Source of the DNA: Trichaptum fuscoviolaceum
Lineage: Eukaryota > Basidiomycota > Agaricomycetes > Hymenochaetales > Trichaptaceae
DNA: 64,000 nucleotides
NCBI GenBank assembly: GCA_910574455.1
Contig: CAJSYZ010000008.1
Coordinates: 2,358,707-2,422,706, forward strand
Reading direction: 5' to 3'
The position numbers and the translations under genes were made by a program. Positions 35,191 through 47,880 of this stretch are shown one piece after another. Below the pieces are notes generated by a model, which worked only from the letters and a program-made list of their open reading frames with translations, was not told the origin of the DNA and ran no database searches. Every line of letters starts with the position of its first letter. Positions within the stretch are counted from its first letter, which is position 1.

Positions 35191-38173
35191 CGTCTTGCAT
35201 GCTCAACATGATTCTGCTCTTACAGGCGCAGAAGATGGCTGTATCCTTCACCGTACATAAGTCTTCCATAGAGTCAAGTATGCATTTCACAGACACATGG
35301 ACGATAACTTGAAGTGACTGCAACTCTTTCACAGAATGATTGTAACGCTACGCATAAGGCCTTCATCTTCAATCCCGATATCTGGACAATCAACAGGAAA
35401 TTTGCTTCCGAAATCTGACACTAGCCAGCCACCTGCCTTCCGCGTGATTGGATCCAGAACCAAAGACCCTCTAAGTTTCCAGCCACTTTCCCGAGTTCCT
35501 CGCAGAAATATTGCGTTTTCTTTCTACACGATAATATCTTTCTGGCTACTGGGGAATAATTCGGCATGGCTGCGAACGCCGATATCTAAGGATTTGCACG
35601 AACTAGGGGCCTGCAACTCATTTTGCCACTGGTGAAAGCTTCAAGCGTTTGCGAATTGTCAGCCCTCGAACACAGTGAACGCTGGCGGTCTAGATTGTCA
35701 GCCACCTGCCTCCGTAGTATATATTTCTGACCTTTTCGTCCAGAGAGACCCTCATCGAATTCCCTCCTTGACTTCCTTCCTCCACCTCCTATTGTCACCT
35801 CCTTCCTCCGTCCACTCCTTTGCCACCACACTCCTTTACCACCACACTCATTCCACGCCACGCTCCTTACCTGGAGAAGGACGACTCTATGGACACGGAA
35901 GAGGAAGTCAAGGTCGTTTCCTCCGGGATTCGACACCTCACTCACGACAGCGGCAGCGTTGATCACGATTTCCCTCCGCTTCGCGCTTCGATAGTCTTGT
36001 TCACCTCAGACACGAAGCACGCTTGAGTAGCGCCTACTGGGCTGCCAACAAACAGGCCGACGCCGACAGGACATTCTTTCGTTCAGCAAGTAAGGTCGAT
36101 GAAGGTATACCTCGCATACATCAGTCTCGAGACGCAGATAGTTGTCGGGTGCGCTATGTCAACTGGAGAGCCGGAATTCTCCTACAGCGCACCTGGCTAT
36201 GACCAAACCAAAGATGAATCACAAACCGACGGGATAGTAAGTATCTTTGCGGAAACCGACGCCATTGGAGATCTTTATTCGTCCGATGAGAAGCCAACCG
36301 AAGGACAACCCCATATGTCAGTGATATTACCAGCTACCGAGCCAAGTGCCAGTACTTGCCATGGCTTGGGATGCCAGTGATCGGGTAACCTGACACGGTA
36401 TGCGCTATTCTCTTCTCTTGCTTCTCTTTGCTCACGTCTTATTACTTCCAAGGAACTTCGCAACGACAAACTCATCAGCCATTTACAGCTCTCCAACCAC
36501 TCCAACTCCGCTTATACTTCGCCCATCGTGTTCCAGCCATTCAGGCTCTCTGCTTCGTCACTATCTGCACCATTTGACTCGAGTGGTGTCTGCTCGACAC
36601 TACCTTTCATTCGACCTTTGAACCTCAATAGAAAGTACCCCTGTTCCTCGACAACCTGTTTTCGCCGCGCGTGCCACCCGATCAGTGGCCGGACCAGCCC
36701 AGTTATCGCTATTCAAGCACCCCAATCCCAAAAAGTCCGCCAAGTTCTTGTGCTACTCGTCGACTGATTCGCCTCCTTCGACGATTCTGCACAAACCGGG
36801 TGCTGCTTCCGATACACCCCGGACAACCCTCCATCGATCTGTCCATCATCGATCACCGCCTTTGCCTCCGCCGCACCATCACTTCCTCCGTCACGATTGT
36901 TGAGGACGCTCACTTGCGGGGCAACTAGGGTTGGCACTGTCTACTCGACATTGCCAGTATAGCAGAGGCTTTTCATTACATCGTAGGCACCTTTTCTTCG
37001 ACGCTCGATCGTTTACTGAACTTCAGAGTTAGTGTAAGCCTCGGGTCCATTAGCTTGGACGGCAGTCCCCCTTCCGAAAACGTGAGTTTCTTTTCTTCTT
37101 CTTTTCTTGTAATGCAGTCTAACCGTCAGACGCAGTGTAGGAAGTTGCCACCCATTTTCCTGGGTCCAATCCGAGTCCAATCTGTTAAGTGGCAAACCAC
37201 TTCTGAAAATGTGAGCATTTATACTCTTACTTGCTTGCTACCTTTCTCACCCTCAGTCTAGGAAGTTTGCCATCCAGTCTTCAACAACCATCCTGGTGCA
37301 GTTACCGAAGCACCCGAGTTTGCGTCCACTGAGCGACCTCGTTAATCAACCGCTTCCGCCTCGACAGTTTCCTCCGCTTTCTGACATTCGCCTGTCAGCG
37401 ACCTACGATACATGCGACCTGTCGGGCCAGCGCCAAACACATCCTTGCTTGTCAGTCACAAGGAGGATACTGGCGAGCGTCGTGTCAAGTACCGTGATGC
37501 ACGACATTTGCTACTTGCTGCCCCTATTCAAGATCGTACGTCCACCTTTCTCTTGTCACGCGCTGCCATCCTAACTCCTTTTAACAGTGATCGAAAGGGA
37601 ACTATTCCAGCAGTTCTCAGCAGCCAAGAACGCAGAGTACCGAAGAAGTCATCAAGAGTAGAGCCACCCTGTCCTGAGGTCCCATGAATCTCGAGTCTAG
37701 CAATGGAATCCAAGCGGCGACCAGTCAATCGACCCTCTCACCCACTCCCTGTGGTGCCTTGTCAACAGCAGGACTGTGCACAAGTCCTGCTGGGGGATTG
37801 CCTAGGCCAGGCATTTCCTCATCAGCGGCAGATCTAGGCTTGATCTAATGCTGCAAGGTTTGACTAGACAGACTGCGCCTAGGCCAGGCTCAGTCTCGTC
37901 GGCGTCAAGGTCGCCCACTAAGCGCACACGTTCTCGCGCTCACGATTCCCGCTCTCCGCGCAAAGACTCCACCGAAGACTGTGATGACGACCATCACTCC
38001 TGGACATTCTGCTCTTTGACACTCCTGCCTGGCTCTGTACTCGCTCTGCTTCTGTGGTCCTTTCCCCTCATCTAGGGACCTTGGGATAGCTATAGCTCTG
38101 GAAAGCAGCCTGGATTGACTCCTGCTCTGAGTCGATCCGTCTTTTCTTCTTACTCGTCTCGTTCGAATCTCTT
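35191..38173 (+). other. Coding-like debris, Ser/Pro/Arg-rich, no confident gene
   Basis: About 3 kb with several right-strand stretches that look coding but could not be joined. They include SSAYWAANKQADADRTFFRS and SKVDEGIPRIHQSRDADSCR near 36025-36130. Near 37412-37520, RPVGPAPNTSLLVSHKEDTG and ERRVKYRDARHLLLAAPIQD can splice over a 53-nt intron (donor gtacgt) into LIERELFQQFSAAKNAEYRR with a stop near 37650. An SR-like piece lies at about 37850-37990 (TKRTRSRAHDSRSPRKDSTE). In-frame stops break most of it. It may be one or two decayed genes or the gag-like part of an old element. No polymerase, integrase or transposase motif was found. Confidence 0.35.
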
Positions 38174-39370
38174 GCTGGACGATGTTGGATACTCAAGTGA
38201 ACTACCAACACGCAATTACCGAGGAACGGCTGGCATCACTGCTTCGACCTATTAGAAGATATACACTATTCGTTGTAACAAAATCTTCGCTGCCGGGCTT
38301 AGCATTTGACACGCCAAATACTCGGAATTTCTGGTGGTCTGCAAGACCAATCGACATCAAGTCTCTTCCATTTGACACTGATTCGCCTCTTTGTCACGCT
38401 CTTTGGAAGGGTCTACTGGCAAATTTCTCTTGCCTTCATAATCTTGTCTCCTTTCTCCCAATCTCCTCCTGCTGGGCGATGTTCGACATTCAAGGAGTCC
38501 TTCGACCTACCACACACAAGTTCCGAACACAGGCTGGTTATCACTGCTTTGACCTATTAGAAGATCTACACTATTCGTTGTAACAGAATCTTCGCTGCCG
38601 GGCTTAGCACTTGACCATGCGCACCATTCGGATTTCCTGGTGGTCTACAAGACCGTTCGACATCAAGACCGTCTTCCACTTGGCATTGATTCGCCTCTCT
38701 GCCACTCCCATTGGATGGGTCTACTGGCAAACTTCCCTTCTCCCTAATTCTGCTTCCTCTCCTTTCTTCTCGTCTCTTAATCTTCTGCTGGACGATACTC
38801 AACACTCTAGGAGTCTCGTGAACTACCACACGCAATTACCGAGTAACGGCTGGCATCACTGCTTCGACCTATTAGAAGATGTACACTATGGTTGTAACAA
38901 AATTTTCGCTGCCGGGCTTAGCACTGGACCACGCCTAACAATCGGAATTCCTGGTGGTCTTCAAGACCGTCACGGTTTGACATCAGGACCATCTTCCATC
39001 TGACACTGATTCGCCTCTTTGTCACGCTCTTTGGATAGGTCCACTGGATATAAACCACAATGTCAATCAAATTTAATCTCTCTCAGTCTCCTCTTATATA
39101 CCTCGGTCACCTTTTTTTGTCGATGCTCGATACTCAAGGAGTCTCGCAAGCTTCCACTCGTAATTACTGGACACCGACTGGCAATCACTGTTTCGGCCTA
39201 CTAGAAGGTAGCACACTTCGCCAGGGACCGCCACTCTTGTAGGGAGAGTTGGTTATCGTCTTCTGCCGTTGTGGATCAGCCTTCGCTTTCGGGCTAAGCA
39301 CTTGTCCTCGTCAAATATCCGGAATTCTTGGTAGCTCGCGACACCGTTCGACATCTCTGGCACATATTTA
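38174..39370 (+). repeat. Four diverged tandem repeats, period about 300-330 bp
   Basis: Units begin near 38174, 38470, 38786 and 39119, each with a variant of TGCTGGACGATG(TT). The units share, in order: an ACTCAAGxxxxCT(C) segment, CACGCAATTACCGA(G), TCACTGCTTCGACCTATTAG, CTTCGCTGCCGGGCTTAGCA, a GAATTTCTGGTGGTCT segment, CCATTTGACACTGATTCGCC and GGGTCTACTGGCAAA. Units 1-3 are the best preserved; unit 4 is shortened and more diverged. Between units lie C/T-rich tracts. Frames through the units are broken, so the array is probably non-coding. Confidence 0.75.
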
Positions 39371-41333
39371 CCCCTGAGACCGTTTTCTCTTTTTATGTCT
39401 CTATTCCTTTCTTGTACATCATGGTACTTCACACACTCCTTTGGTCTATTTTCCTATTTTTTCTCTCTCTCGCCTCTTTTGTACGTAGTACTACACACAC
39501 TCCTTTGGGCTTTGATTTTTCATTATAAAAATTGGCTTCGTTATACTTCATATCGACGGCTATCTGAAATTTGAAACTGCTGATACTACTAACATGAGTT
39601 ACGCTCACATTGTTATGGTTTCAATCCGACAGGCAGTGGTATGAACCAAACCTCTATAGGCTGCCTCTTTTCATTGATCACTGTGATATTTCTGGCTTTG
39701 TGTCTGAATCTCGAACCCAGACAGGTCGGTAGGGTCACTTAAGTTACTTTATACTAACCGGAACTCGTGCTCGCGCTTTTGCGGCTCTTTTGCAACTTCC
39801 CCCCTTTGCTATATCTGTCAGCCTCTCTGCTAAAGTTTATGTCGTCTGGACGGAATTGTGATACTCGAGTTGGCAAGATATTATATGGAGCAATGGACAG
39901 ATGGTTTATTTACTGGACTTCTGAAAGTACGTTCTACGATTTTTGCGATGCATACGCTCAGTCTGACTGTACGTTACAAAGTTGATTCTCTTCCGCAGGA
40001 GCGTCCACTCTCTCCTGATCTACGTACCAGCCGTGAGTGACTTTGGGGGCTATCTGGGGCCACCAGTCCATGATTCTCTACGTCCACAGCAAGGCAGTTA
40101 CTGCTGACTATTGAAGCTCTGCTTCAGTGGCCTGCGCCGGGTAGATGAGCTATCAAAGACAACATTTAGTGCACCACACAGATGGATCAGGTTGAACGTT
40201 GACCGTGGGCATCAGCCGACGTTGTATATCGCTCGACATCTTTTATCTTAGACATAGTGTTTCGCCTGTTTCGAGTTAAGGAGACCTGTCAGTCTTGGCA
40301 CGGTATCCAAGCAGTGGCAGGTGGAACGCTCACCTGTAGTGCGGCGAGCTACTTGATCAAAGTTTGAGTTCTTTCTCAACCAGCCCATCAATGCCCTTCG
40401 TGAATGTATCTTCGGAGAGAGGTGGTACAGAGTTTGAGTGAAGTATGATTTAGTGTTGTATGCATGATAACATTATGACTGAATTGATAACTGCGCTCAC
40501 TGTGATCTCTACAATGCATCAACTCTTCTGGCGTGTATTCATGTTTGACAAGCTCAGAAAGCAGAGACTCAGCATTGAAGGGCCTCGCTATTTGGAAGTA
40601 GACGAGCAGAAAATAACTTCTCTGAGCATTCAGTTCTTGACATCATTGGCTTGTAGTGTTAGATGGAGATAACACTGTTCATATGCCTTGCAAGTTTAGA
40701 GGCCAGCTCTCAGTATTTCTCCTCTCTTCGATGTCTTCAATCACATTGAGAAGCTCGAGGCAGAGAAACCATTTTTCATGGAAGCCACTGGTAGTAGTAG
40801 TTGGATCGACGCGATGGCGTCATCCAATGCTGGGAACCTATGGCGTGATTGTATAAATACTCGTCGTACAGCCAATCTTTCTTGCACAAGTGTTTCGTAC
40901 TCACCTTCAATAAGATTCCTTGCTAAGTTTCTTCCTCAAATCCCTACTGTGTCCGAGTCTCCGACAACTTGCGTGGATAGACGACCTCTGGACGACTGCG
41001 TAACTTACTTAGACAACTCCTTGAGCGATCCTTCACATTGGCGAATATGCTCGATTTTTGTATGACCTCTTCGAACTTGCAGCTTCAAGGACAGCGAGTA
41101 AGCCGTTCGTGGTCGAGAGCGACGAACGAGACCTGCTTGACGTCAAGCTCGGCTAGGGATAAGGATCCGTGCCGCTAAACCCCGCGCTGTTCACATGAGG
41201 TCGGAATCCCTCAGCTCAATCTCAGTCTCCCGTTCTTGTCATTCTCGTTCTTTCTGTCGCTCTGTCTTCTTCATCGAAGGTCTGGATAAAGCTCAAATAC
41301 TTGAAGTTCAGGGAGAACGGAGGATTACACATA
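39371..41333. other. Gene-poor stretch upstream of sulfite oxidase
   Basis: Nearly 2 kb with no supportable gene. A right-strand patch at about 40730-40850 reads FDVFNHIEKLEAEKPFFMEA and TGSSSWIDAMASSNAGNLWR and looks coding-like, but it is isolated. The last few hundred bases should hold the sulfite oxidase promoter and leader. Confidence 0.35.
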
Positions 41334-42692
41334 ATGGGAGGAATGGACATAGACTACTCGCAAGAGGTGCAACACCCTCAAGCCGACCGCCTCATTGTAC
41401 GTGGCGACCGCCCTTTCAATGCAGAACCGACTGCTGCGCAGCTCGTTGAGTTCGATTACACCCCAGAGGAACTGATATATTGCAGAAATCATAGTATGGC
41501 ACTATAATCAGTGAGAAGATAATCTAATATCACATACTTTGGTTTTCAAAGGTCCAGTCATGGAATTCGACGAAAACACGTATACCATCAAGGTCGATGG
41601 ACTAGTATCAGAAAAACTTGAATTAAGGATAAAGGATCTGAAGGATGAATTTGAGCAAGTCGAAGTCGTCGCGGCTCTTCAAGTATGCTTGTATATGCTG
41701 TCTATGATAATCATGGCTTATTTGAGCACAGTGCGCCGGAAACCGCAGAAAAGAAATGGCCAAAATTAAAGAAGTTAAAGGTATACTGTGGGACAACGGT
41801 GTCATTGCGAATTGCCGCTGGCGAGGCGTCCGCCTGCGTGACGTGCTCCTTCGTGCGGGATTGGCGGAGAAGCTCCAAGGAGCACCCTACGAGAGCTATC
41901 ATGTGTGGTTTGCGTCGCACGTATCGGTGTGCCAGGACGACTCGTATTACGGAGGATCTATTCCACTTGAAAAGGCATTGGATCCAGAAGGAGATGTGCT
42001 TCTTGCCTTAGAAGTAAGCACATTTAACTCGAAATAGCATTGCAAAGACGGAGGTTTAACATGGTACCCAGATGAACGGCGATTTGCTCTCACCGGACCA
42101 TGGATATCCACTGCGAGTGGTCGTGCCAGGTTTCACGGGAGCACGCTGGGTGAAATGGGTAGATCAAATAACAATCGCCACCGCCGAGTCGCCTAATTTC
42201 TATCAGCAACGCGACTACAAGATCCTACCGCCGACTGTAGAGAGCAGGGACCAGGCTCTGAAATACTGGGACAAGATTCCAAGCATTACCAGCCTCGCTG
42301 TGAACTCCGTCATAGCAAGCATGACCCTAATTCCTTCTCAGTCCGATTCAGAGGACAAAACAGAGAGAGTGCGAGTGAAAGGATACACAATGGGTCGTGG
42401 CGGGAAGAAAGGGCAAATCGCGTCGGTCGAAATTGCTGTAGACAAGAACGGCGAGGAGCAGTGGATAGAGGCACAGATCATATACCAGGAGGGCAAGTGG
42501 AGTTGGACGTTATGGCAATGCGAGCTGGACGTAACTCAGGTGAAACGAGAAGCTGACAGACAGGGGAAAAGAGAGCTTGATATCCTAGCTCGGGCTAAAG
42601 ACCAGAACGGCGAACTGCAGAAGCGAGAGTGTGCTTGGAACTTAAGGGGTGTTGCGTTCAATGCGTATGCCAGAAGTGTCTGGCGTTGGTAA
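41334..42692 (+). CDS. Sulfite oxidase (molybdopterin type)
   Basis: Oxidises sulfite to sulfate with a molybdenum cofactor, the last step of sulfur amino acid breakdown. Exons are 41334-41493, 41552-41682, 41732-42013 and 42072-42692, all in phase (about 397 residues). The ATG at 41334 gives MGGMDIDYSQEVQHPQADRL; the frame is open upstream but lacks another ATG nearby. The Mo domain shows FDYTPEELIYCRNHS, PVMEFDENTYTIKVDGLVS and the Mo-ligand cysteine in CAGNRRKEM at the start of exon 3. WDNGVIANCRWRGVRLRDVL and GYPLRVVVPGFTGARWVKWV follow. The dimerisation domain ends in CAWNLRGVAFNAYARSVWRW. There is no heme-binding cytochrome b5 domain, so it resembles the b5-less plant and fungal forms. 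No targeting signal is obvious. Confidence 0.95.
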
Positions 42693-42928
42693 TAGTGTGC
42701 TATACTGAGCCTGTGTAAGAATTTCGTCTGTAGCAATTATTCTCGCTCTTCTTCACATCTAGAATCTAGAGAATAGGGTTAATTGCAATGACAAAACATG
42801 TATGGGGTGGGATAAATTATAAGGAGTACAGTTATCCAAGGCAGAAAAGAATGCTTTTCCTGAAGTCAAAGTTAGCCAAACGTTCAAGCACACTTCATGG
42901 TACCAACTTACAATAGAAAAAAAAAACG

Positions 42929-43510
42929 CTACCGTCCTTTTCCATCCAGCTTGTCTAACAGATCCTTCGCTTCATTTATTTTGCTAGCCAAGTACGGCGA
43001 ACCTCCTCTGTCCGGATGATTTGCAAGCATGATGTGCCGGTGCGCGTCTTTTAACCTCGTGCGCAATTGCGGTGAGTCACTAATGCCAGACACAGATATA
43101 TCCGTCAGTATACAGAAGCGTACTGAAGCTTGCAAAGACAAAACGCACGTCAAGCCCAGAATCGCTATAGCCTCCTTCCTGTCCATTTTCGCCTTGAAAC
43201 CACCTTTTGCCCATTGATCTGCTGCACGCCTTCCTCCAATCATCCCGGAGCGCATCAGTTGACGACCTGCTAGCGCTGCGCCGACTGCTCCAAGTCCAAT
43301 GAGCAGTGGGGTGGCCATGCTTTTATATGTGTTTTGAGTGTTTTGTTCAGCCAGAGCGAAAGGTGGTGGTCGAAGTCCAAGGAAGATGGTCGACCCTGAT
43401 TTGGAAGGACGCTGATTGGTCTGAACTTTTTTGTATGGATTAGCAACTTGAATACGTTCTAGTGAAACGAGAGTTGCGGATACTTCAAGTTCACTCTCCG
43501 TCTCAGCCAT
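42929..43510 (-). CDS. PAM18: PAM18/TIM14, J-protein of the mitochondrial import motor
   Basis: Stimulates mitochondrial Hsp70 at the TIM23 channel from the inner membrane. The core starts [20 protein letters not shown] (membrane segment), then [28 protein letters not shown], and after a 69-nt intron (43080-43148) [20 protein letters not shown] with the HPD tripeptide in [20 protein letters not shown]. It ends [10 protein letters not shown]. The frame is open up to an ATG at 43510, which adds about 64 polar residues. The yeast protein also carries an N-terminal extension facing the intermembrane space, so 43510 was kept. Many basidiomycete models would start at 43318. It is convergent with sulfite oxidase and divergent from the carnitine acetyltransferase gene. 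Confidence 0.9.
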   Translation of the reverse strand: MAETESELEVSATLVSLERIQVANPYKKVQTNQRPSKSGSTIFLGLRPPPFALAEQNTQNTYKSMATPLLIGLGAVGAALAGRQLMRSGMIGGRRAADQWAKGGFKAKMDRKEAIAILGLTCVLSLQASVRFCILTDISVSGISDSPQLRTRLKDAHRHIMLANHPDRGGSPYLASKINEAKDLLDKLDGKGR

Positions 43511-43695
43511 TAGGGCTCAACTTTCCAACTCACTTCTGCCTATCACGACACACAGAGATTTATCAAAAAAAAAATTACCCTCTCCTAGAACTTGAAGCTG
43601 AGGTCGGACCATCTCGGGTGAAACGGACATCGTCATTGTTCCGACCGCAACCTTCCCCAATAACCTGAAGAGAACGTTATAAGGCCTACTATGAT

Positions 43696-46101
43696 ATGCT
43701 CTTGACGGTATTGAGACGTCGCCCTCGATCAGTCTCGTTCATGGTGAAACGTAGTGTGTCGAACACGACACCATCTAGCAAACCCTTGCAACTTCCTCGC
43801 TTGCCTGTTCCTCCTCTCCGCGACACACTCGACAGGTATCTAAAGTCTCTCGAGCCTTTTCTACTCGAAGATGAAGCTCGAGGTGGCGCGAGCTTTCGAG
43901 AGAGCATGGACACCCGACAGGCATGGGCGAAGGAGTTTGAGCTGGGTCTCGGACAGACATTGCAAGAACGTCTTATGGGTACGTTTGCAAAGCAAATCTG
44001 TCATACGCAAATCTACAAGGCTCACTCATATCTACTGCAAACAGAGCTCGATAAAGCTTCTCCATACAACTGGCTTGATGATAACTTCTGGCTTAAGAAG
44101 GCGTATCTTGAATGGCGCACGCCTTTGCCGATCCATTCAAACTGGTGGTTGGCCTATAAGAATGACCAGACTGTGCCTCTGGAAGTCGTTAATGCAGAAG
44201 AAGGGGACGACAACTGTCTGGGGATATCATCTTGGCAGATTCGTCGCGCTGCTTGGTTGTTGAGCCGAACACTGGAGTTCAAGGATCGCTTGGAGTCGTG
44301 AGTTCGCTCACCGTTTGTCCGATTATATGCGTTTAACTCAATGAAGCCTGTAAGACAGGAAATTCACTCAGATACGACTAGAACAGGCCTGTGGATGCAT
44401 AATACCGTTCCTCGAATGTTCAACGTTTGCCGAATACCTCAACCCGGATGCGATGTCTTACGCACTACAAAGCCTTCTTCCACCCATCGAAATAAGGTCA
44501 TTGTCCTGCTTCACGACTGGATATACGCCATAGATGTCTACGATGGCTCTCTGCATAACATAGGTCACAAGGAAATTGAAAGAAGACTACGCAATATCGT
44601 GCTTGATGCAAAAGCTAGGTCAACAGCATGTCAGACTCCAGTCCCAATCAGTGTTCTGTCTTCTGATGAGAGAGATGTATGGGCTAAGGTAAGCCTAAAT
44701 GAATCATCTGGACAATCATTTCTCACTAATAAGGACTTCTCAGAACCGCAATCACCTCCTGGAAATGTCACCAATTAACCGTTACTCGCTGGACATCATC
44801 GAAGATTCGATTTTAGCACTAAGCCTCGATTCTTACACTTATAGCTCCACATTCACCGGTGACCTCCATCCCTCAGAAATTAAGTCTCACCTCCACAACA
44901 TTCGCGCTGGCCGAAACGCACGTAACAGGTGGTTCGACAAGGGCATCTCTTTGATTGTCGAATCCAACACGCGTGCAGGCATGATGGGTGAACACTCTCC
45001 TGTTGACGCACTCGTGCCAAGCATTGTGGCTGACTACTCGCTTGCGGAGGATATCGACGTTGATTGGGAGATGGTGGAACTTGACTCGGAGCCAACACCG
45101 GCAGCTTCTCAATATTTTGAGCGTCTGGATTTTGTCGTTGATGATCACATCCAGCGGGAGTGCAAACGTGCAGAAGATCGAGCAATTTCAGATATCTTGG
45201 ACTCCGATGACGACGTCCTGTGGTTTACTGACTACGGGAAAGACTGGATAAAGAACAAAGGTATGCATACTTTGTATTGTTACGTTGCGTGTTGCTTTCA
45301 GCTAATGTCACGTTTAGCGCGTTTATCACCGGACGCCTACATTCAATTAGCTATGCAACTTGCGTGGTATAGGACCAGAGGGGAATTTACTGCGACATAC
45401 GAGACGGCTCTTACGCGACTATTCCAACACGGCCGTACCGAAACCATTCGCTCGTTATCGTCAGACTCGCGGTTGTTTGTCTTGGCAATGCTCAATCCTG
45501 CTTTTTCGGTATGTGTTTTAGCTGTCTTTGTCGTACATATTTCTGACTGCGGGATCCAGTCGGCTGAGCGTCGTGACTTGATGGAAAAAGCCATCGTCAC
45601 GCATGGCCGACTCACGAAAGCAGCGGCGACGGGGAAAGGGGTAGACCGGCACTTGCTTGGCCTTCGACTTGTTATGGATGCTAGCGAGAGCTGCGCTCTA
45701 TTTAAGGACGACCTATTCGCAAGAAGTCAGGAGTGGAGACTTAGCACCAGCGGATTATCCGCGGGCGAGTATTTCCGAGGGACAGGGTGAATTTGATCTT
45801 GTCCATTTCTTAAACTGCGCAAACGGTTAATCTTTTATGTATAGCTTTGGTTCACCTTACGATGATGGCTATGGCATAAATTGTAAGTGTTGCTCCTTTG
45901 TGCTTCTACGGTATATCTGATAGTCCTATAGATCTATGTGGTGCGGATGTAATCAAGTTCGGCATTGAGTCTAAGATTTCTTGTCCGGGCACTTCTACGT
46001 CTCTTTTCAAAAATGCTATAGCTACCTCTTTGCAGGAAATGAAGCAAGCAGTTGAAAACACATTTCTTGAGACTAATGAAGCTATTGCTGCTAGACTATA
46101 G
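43696..46101 (+). CDS. Carnitine O-acetyltransferase, probably mitochondrial
   Basis: Moves acetyl groups between CoA and carnitine. The ATG at 43696 gives MLLTVLRRRPRSVSFMVKRS, an Arg-rich, acid-free leader typical of a mitochondrial presequence. The family opening follows: RLPVPPLRDTLDRYLKSLEP. An in-frame 66-nt intron near 43979 joins QERLM to ELDKASPYNWLDDNFWLKKA. Later blocks are SSWQIRRAAWLLSRTLEFKD, TGLWMHNTVPRMFNVCRIPQ, HRNKVIVLLHDWIYAIDVYD, the catalytic-His segment NTRAGMMGEHSPVDALVP (near 44985), AYIQLAMQLAWYRTRGEFTA, YETALTRLFQHGRTETIRSL, RHLLGLRLVMDA, GFGSPYDDGYGIN, and VIKFGIESK in the last exon. There is no C-terminal SKL/AKL peroxisome signal. The stop is 78 bp from the convergent helicase gene. 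Confidence 0.93.
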
Positions 46102-46109
46102 AACATGTA

Positions 46110-47880
46110 ATCACTTTATCTAAAACATCTAATTCAACATTGAAAGTAACAATTAGAAAAGCCAAATAAAAAGGCCTGTTACAAATGAAGTTTTTCTGTG
46201 AATTTATCATTATAGTTAATACAACCATTCTCTATATTAGCCCACTCATTAATCATTTGACTAATAAGTGAACATTCTACTTTGAAAAGGTCAAAATTAC
46301 AGCATATAAACATGCCTTTTTTAGCTCTAGTAAGCATAACATTTGCTCTTCTTTCATTAAGCAAGAATCCAATGTTCTTTGTGCGCACAAGTGATATAAT
46401 AATAAAATCATCCTCTTGTCCTAAGAAAAGAATTAGATAGTAAATGAAGAGCTTACAATATTACATACCTTGAAATGAATCAACATTAAAACAAGTATTT
46501 GTAAAAGAAAGTTTATTTTCTTTTAACAAATTTTCTATGATGATTCTCTGAACATCATAAGGTGTTATAATCTTGAATGACTTCTGATGAGATATAAGAA
46601 GCTTTGCAATATGCAATGCAGCTTGAGCCTCTTTTATATTCTAACAAATTAAATGAAGATTAATTTAGTAGCTTAAACAAGTAATATAAATGTAAATAAA
46701 ATACCTTAAAGCTCATCTTCTCAGACTCTTCACAACCATCCACATTTATAAACTGGCAAGCTAAAGAGTGTTGAACAGGATGCTCTGTCCATGACTTAAG
46801 AGCAGAGTTATAAACATGTTTTGAAATGAAATCTCCAATGATAGAAGGCATTCTGTCTTTATAAAACTATAAGAAATTTCAAGATATTAGAAATGTAATT
46901 TACTTACATTGAATATTCAGAAGATGCTGTTCTTTTAGTAGATGCTGCTTTTCAAAGATACTGCTGGAATCAACTCTTGAATATTCAAAACTGTATGGAG
47001 GCACTTAAAGATGATAATAAGTTAAAAGATGATAAATAAAATCCAAGAACTTACATTGTTTATTATCTCCACAGAAACAAATCTTTTTAAGAGACTTTCC
47101 AAATCTTGATAATATGGAGATGTAATTATCCATGAGAATCTGAGATGCCTCATCAACAACAAGATATTCCATGGAACTTGGCTTCATAAAGCCAGAATAT
47201 ATTAATTGTTGATTAGAGAGCATAGCTCTTGTGCATAGAACAACTCTGCAGCCATAAAGTTGCTTTCCTTTAGAAAATGTCTTACTAGTAAGAACATTTT
47301 CTGCTGGAAAACTAGAAAGAAGATAATTGTTCCTATAATGTAATTAGTTTTTATTAGCAGTTGTTAAGAGATATATAACTTACCATTCATAGAATTCAGA
47401 TGACAACAGAAGCTTCCAGTTATATATCTCTTCTTTTAATAGTTTTTCAGCAATATTGATAATGCCAATATTTGTCTCAGCAATTATACAGATACTCTTC
47501 TGTTTACCAAGAGCAGAGATAAATGCTGAAATTACTGTAGTTTTTCCTGTTCCAGGTGGTCCCTGTATAACAGTAATGGGCTTATTAATGTCAAGCATAT
47601 GCTGAAGTGCATTTGCCTGAGAGACATTAAGATGCTGATGAAAGCAGTTGAAATTTTGTTGACTAGATTGCTTTGTAGACCGAGAATTATCTTCTAAAGT
47701 AGGCCAGGTCTGAGTTATCTCTTCTTGTTCTATGTCCTTTAATTGCTGAAGACTTATACTTGAAGTATCTTCTGTGGCAGCCCATGGATTATCATCAAGC
47801 TGAGCCCAGCCACTGTTGGAATCTGCATCTAATGAAAAGATAACATTCATTAATAAAATTATATATAAGATGTTGATTTA
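46110..47880. other. AT-rich compositional island
   Basis: By eye about two thirds A+T, against roughly half in flanking genes. It starts right after the carnitine acetyltransferase stop and ends inside the helicase gene, near the exon that begins with the ADSNSGW block. Both exons and introns are affected (codons such as ATA, TTA, AAA and AGA dominate), yet the helicase frame and motifs stay intact. Confidence 0.8.

Noticed and set aside
33654..41333. Retrotransposon or DNA transposon as the source of the gene-poor island
   Set aside because: No reverse transcriptase, integrase, RNase H or transposase motif, no long terminal repeats and no terminal inverted repeats were seen; it remains only a possibility.
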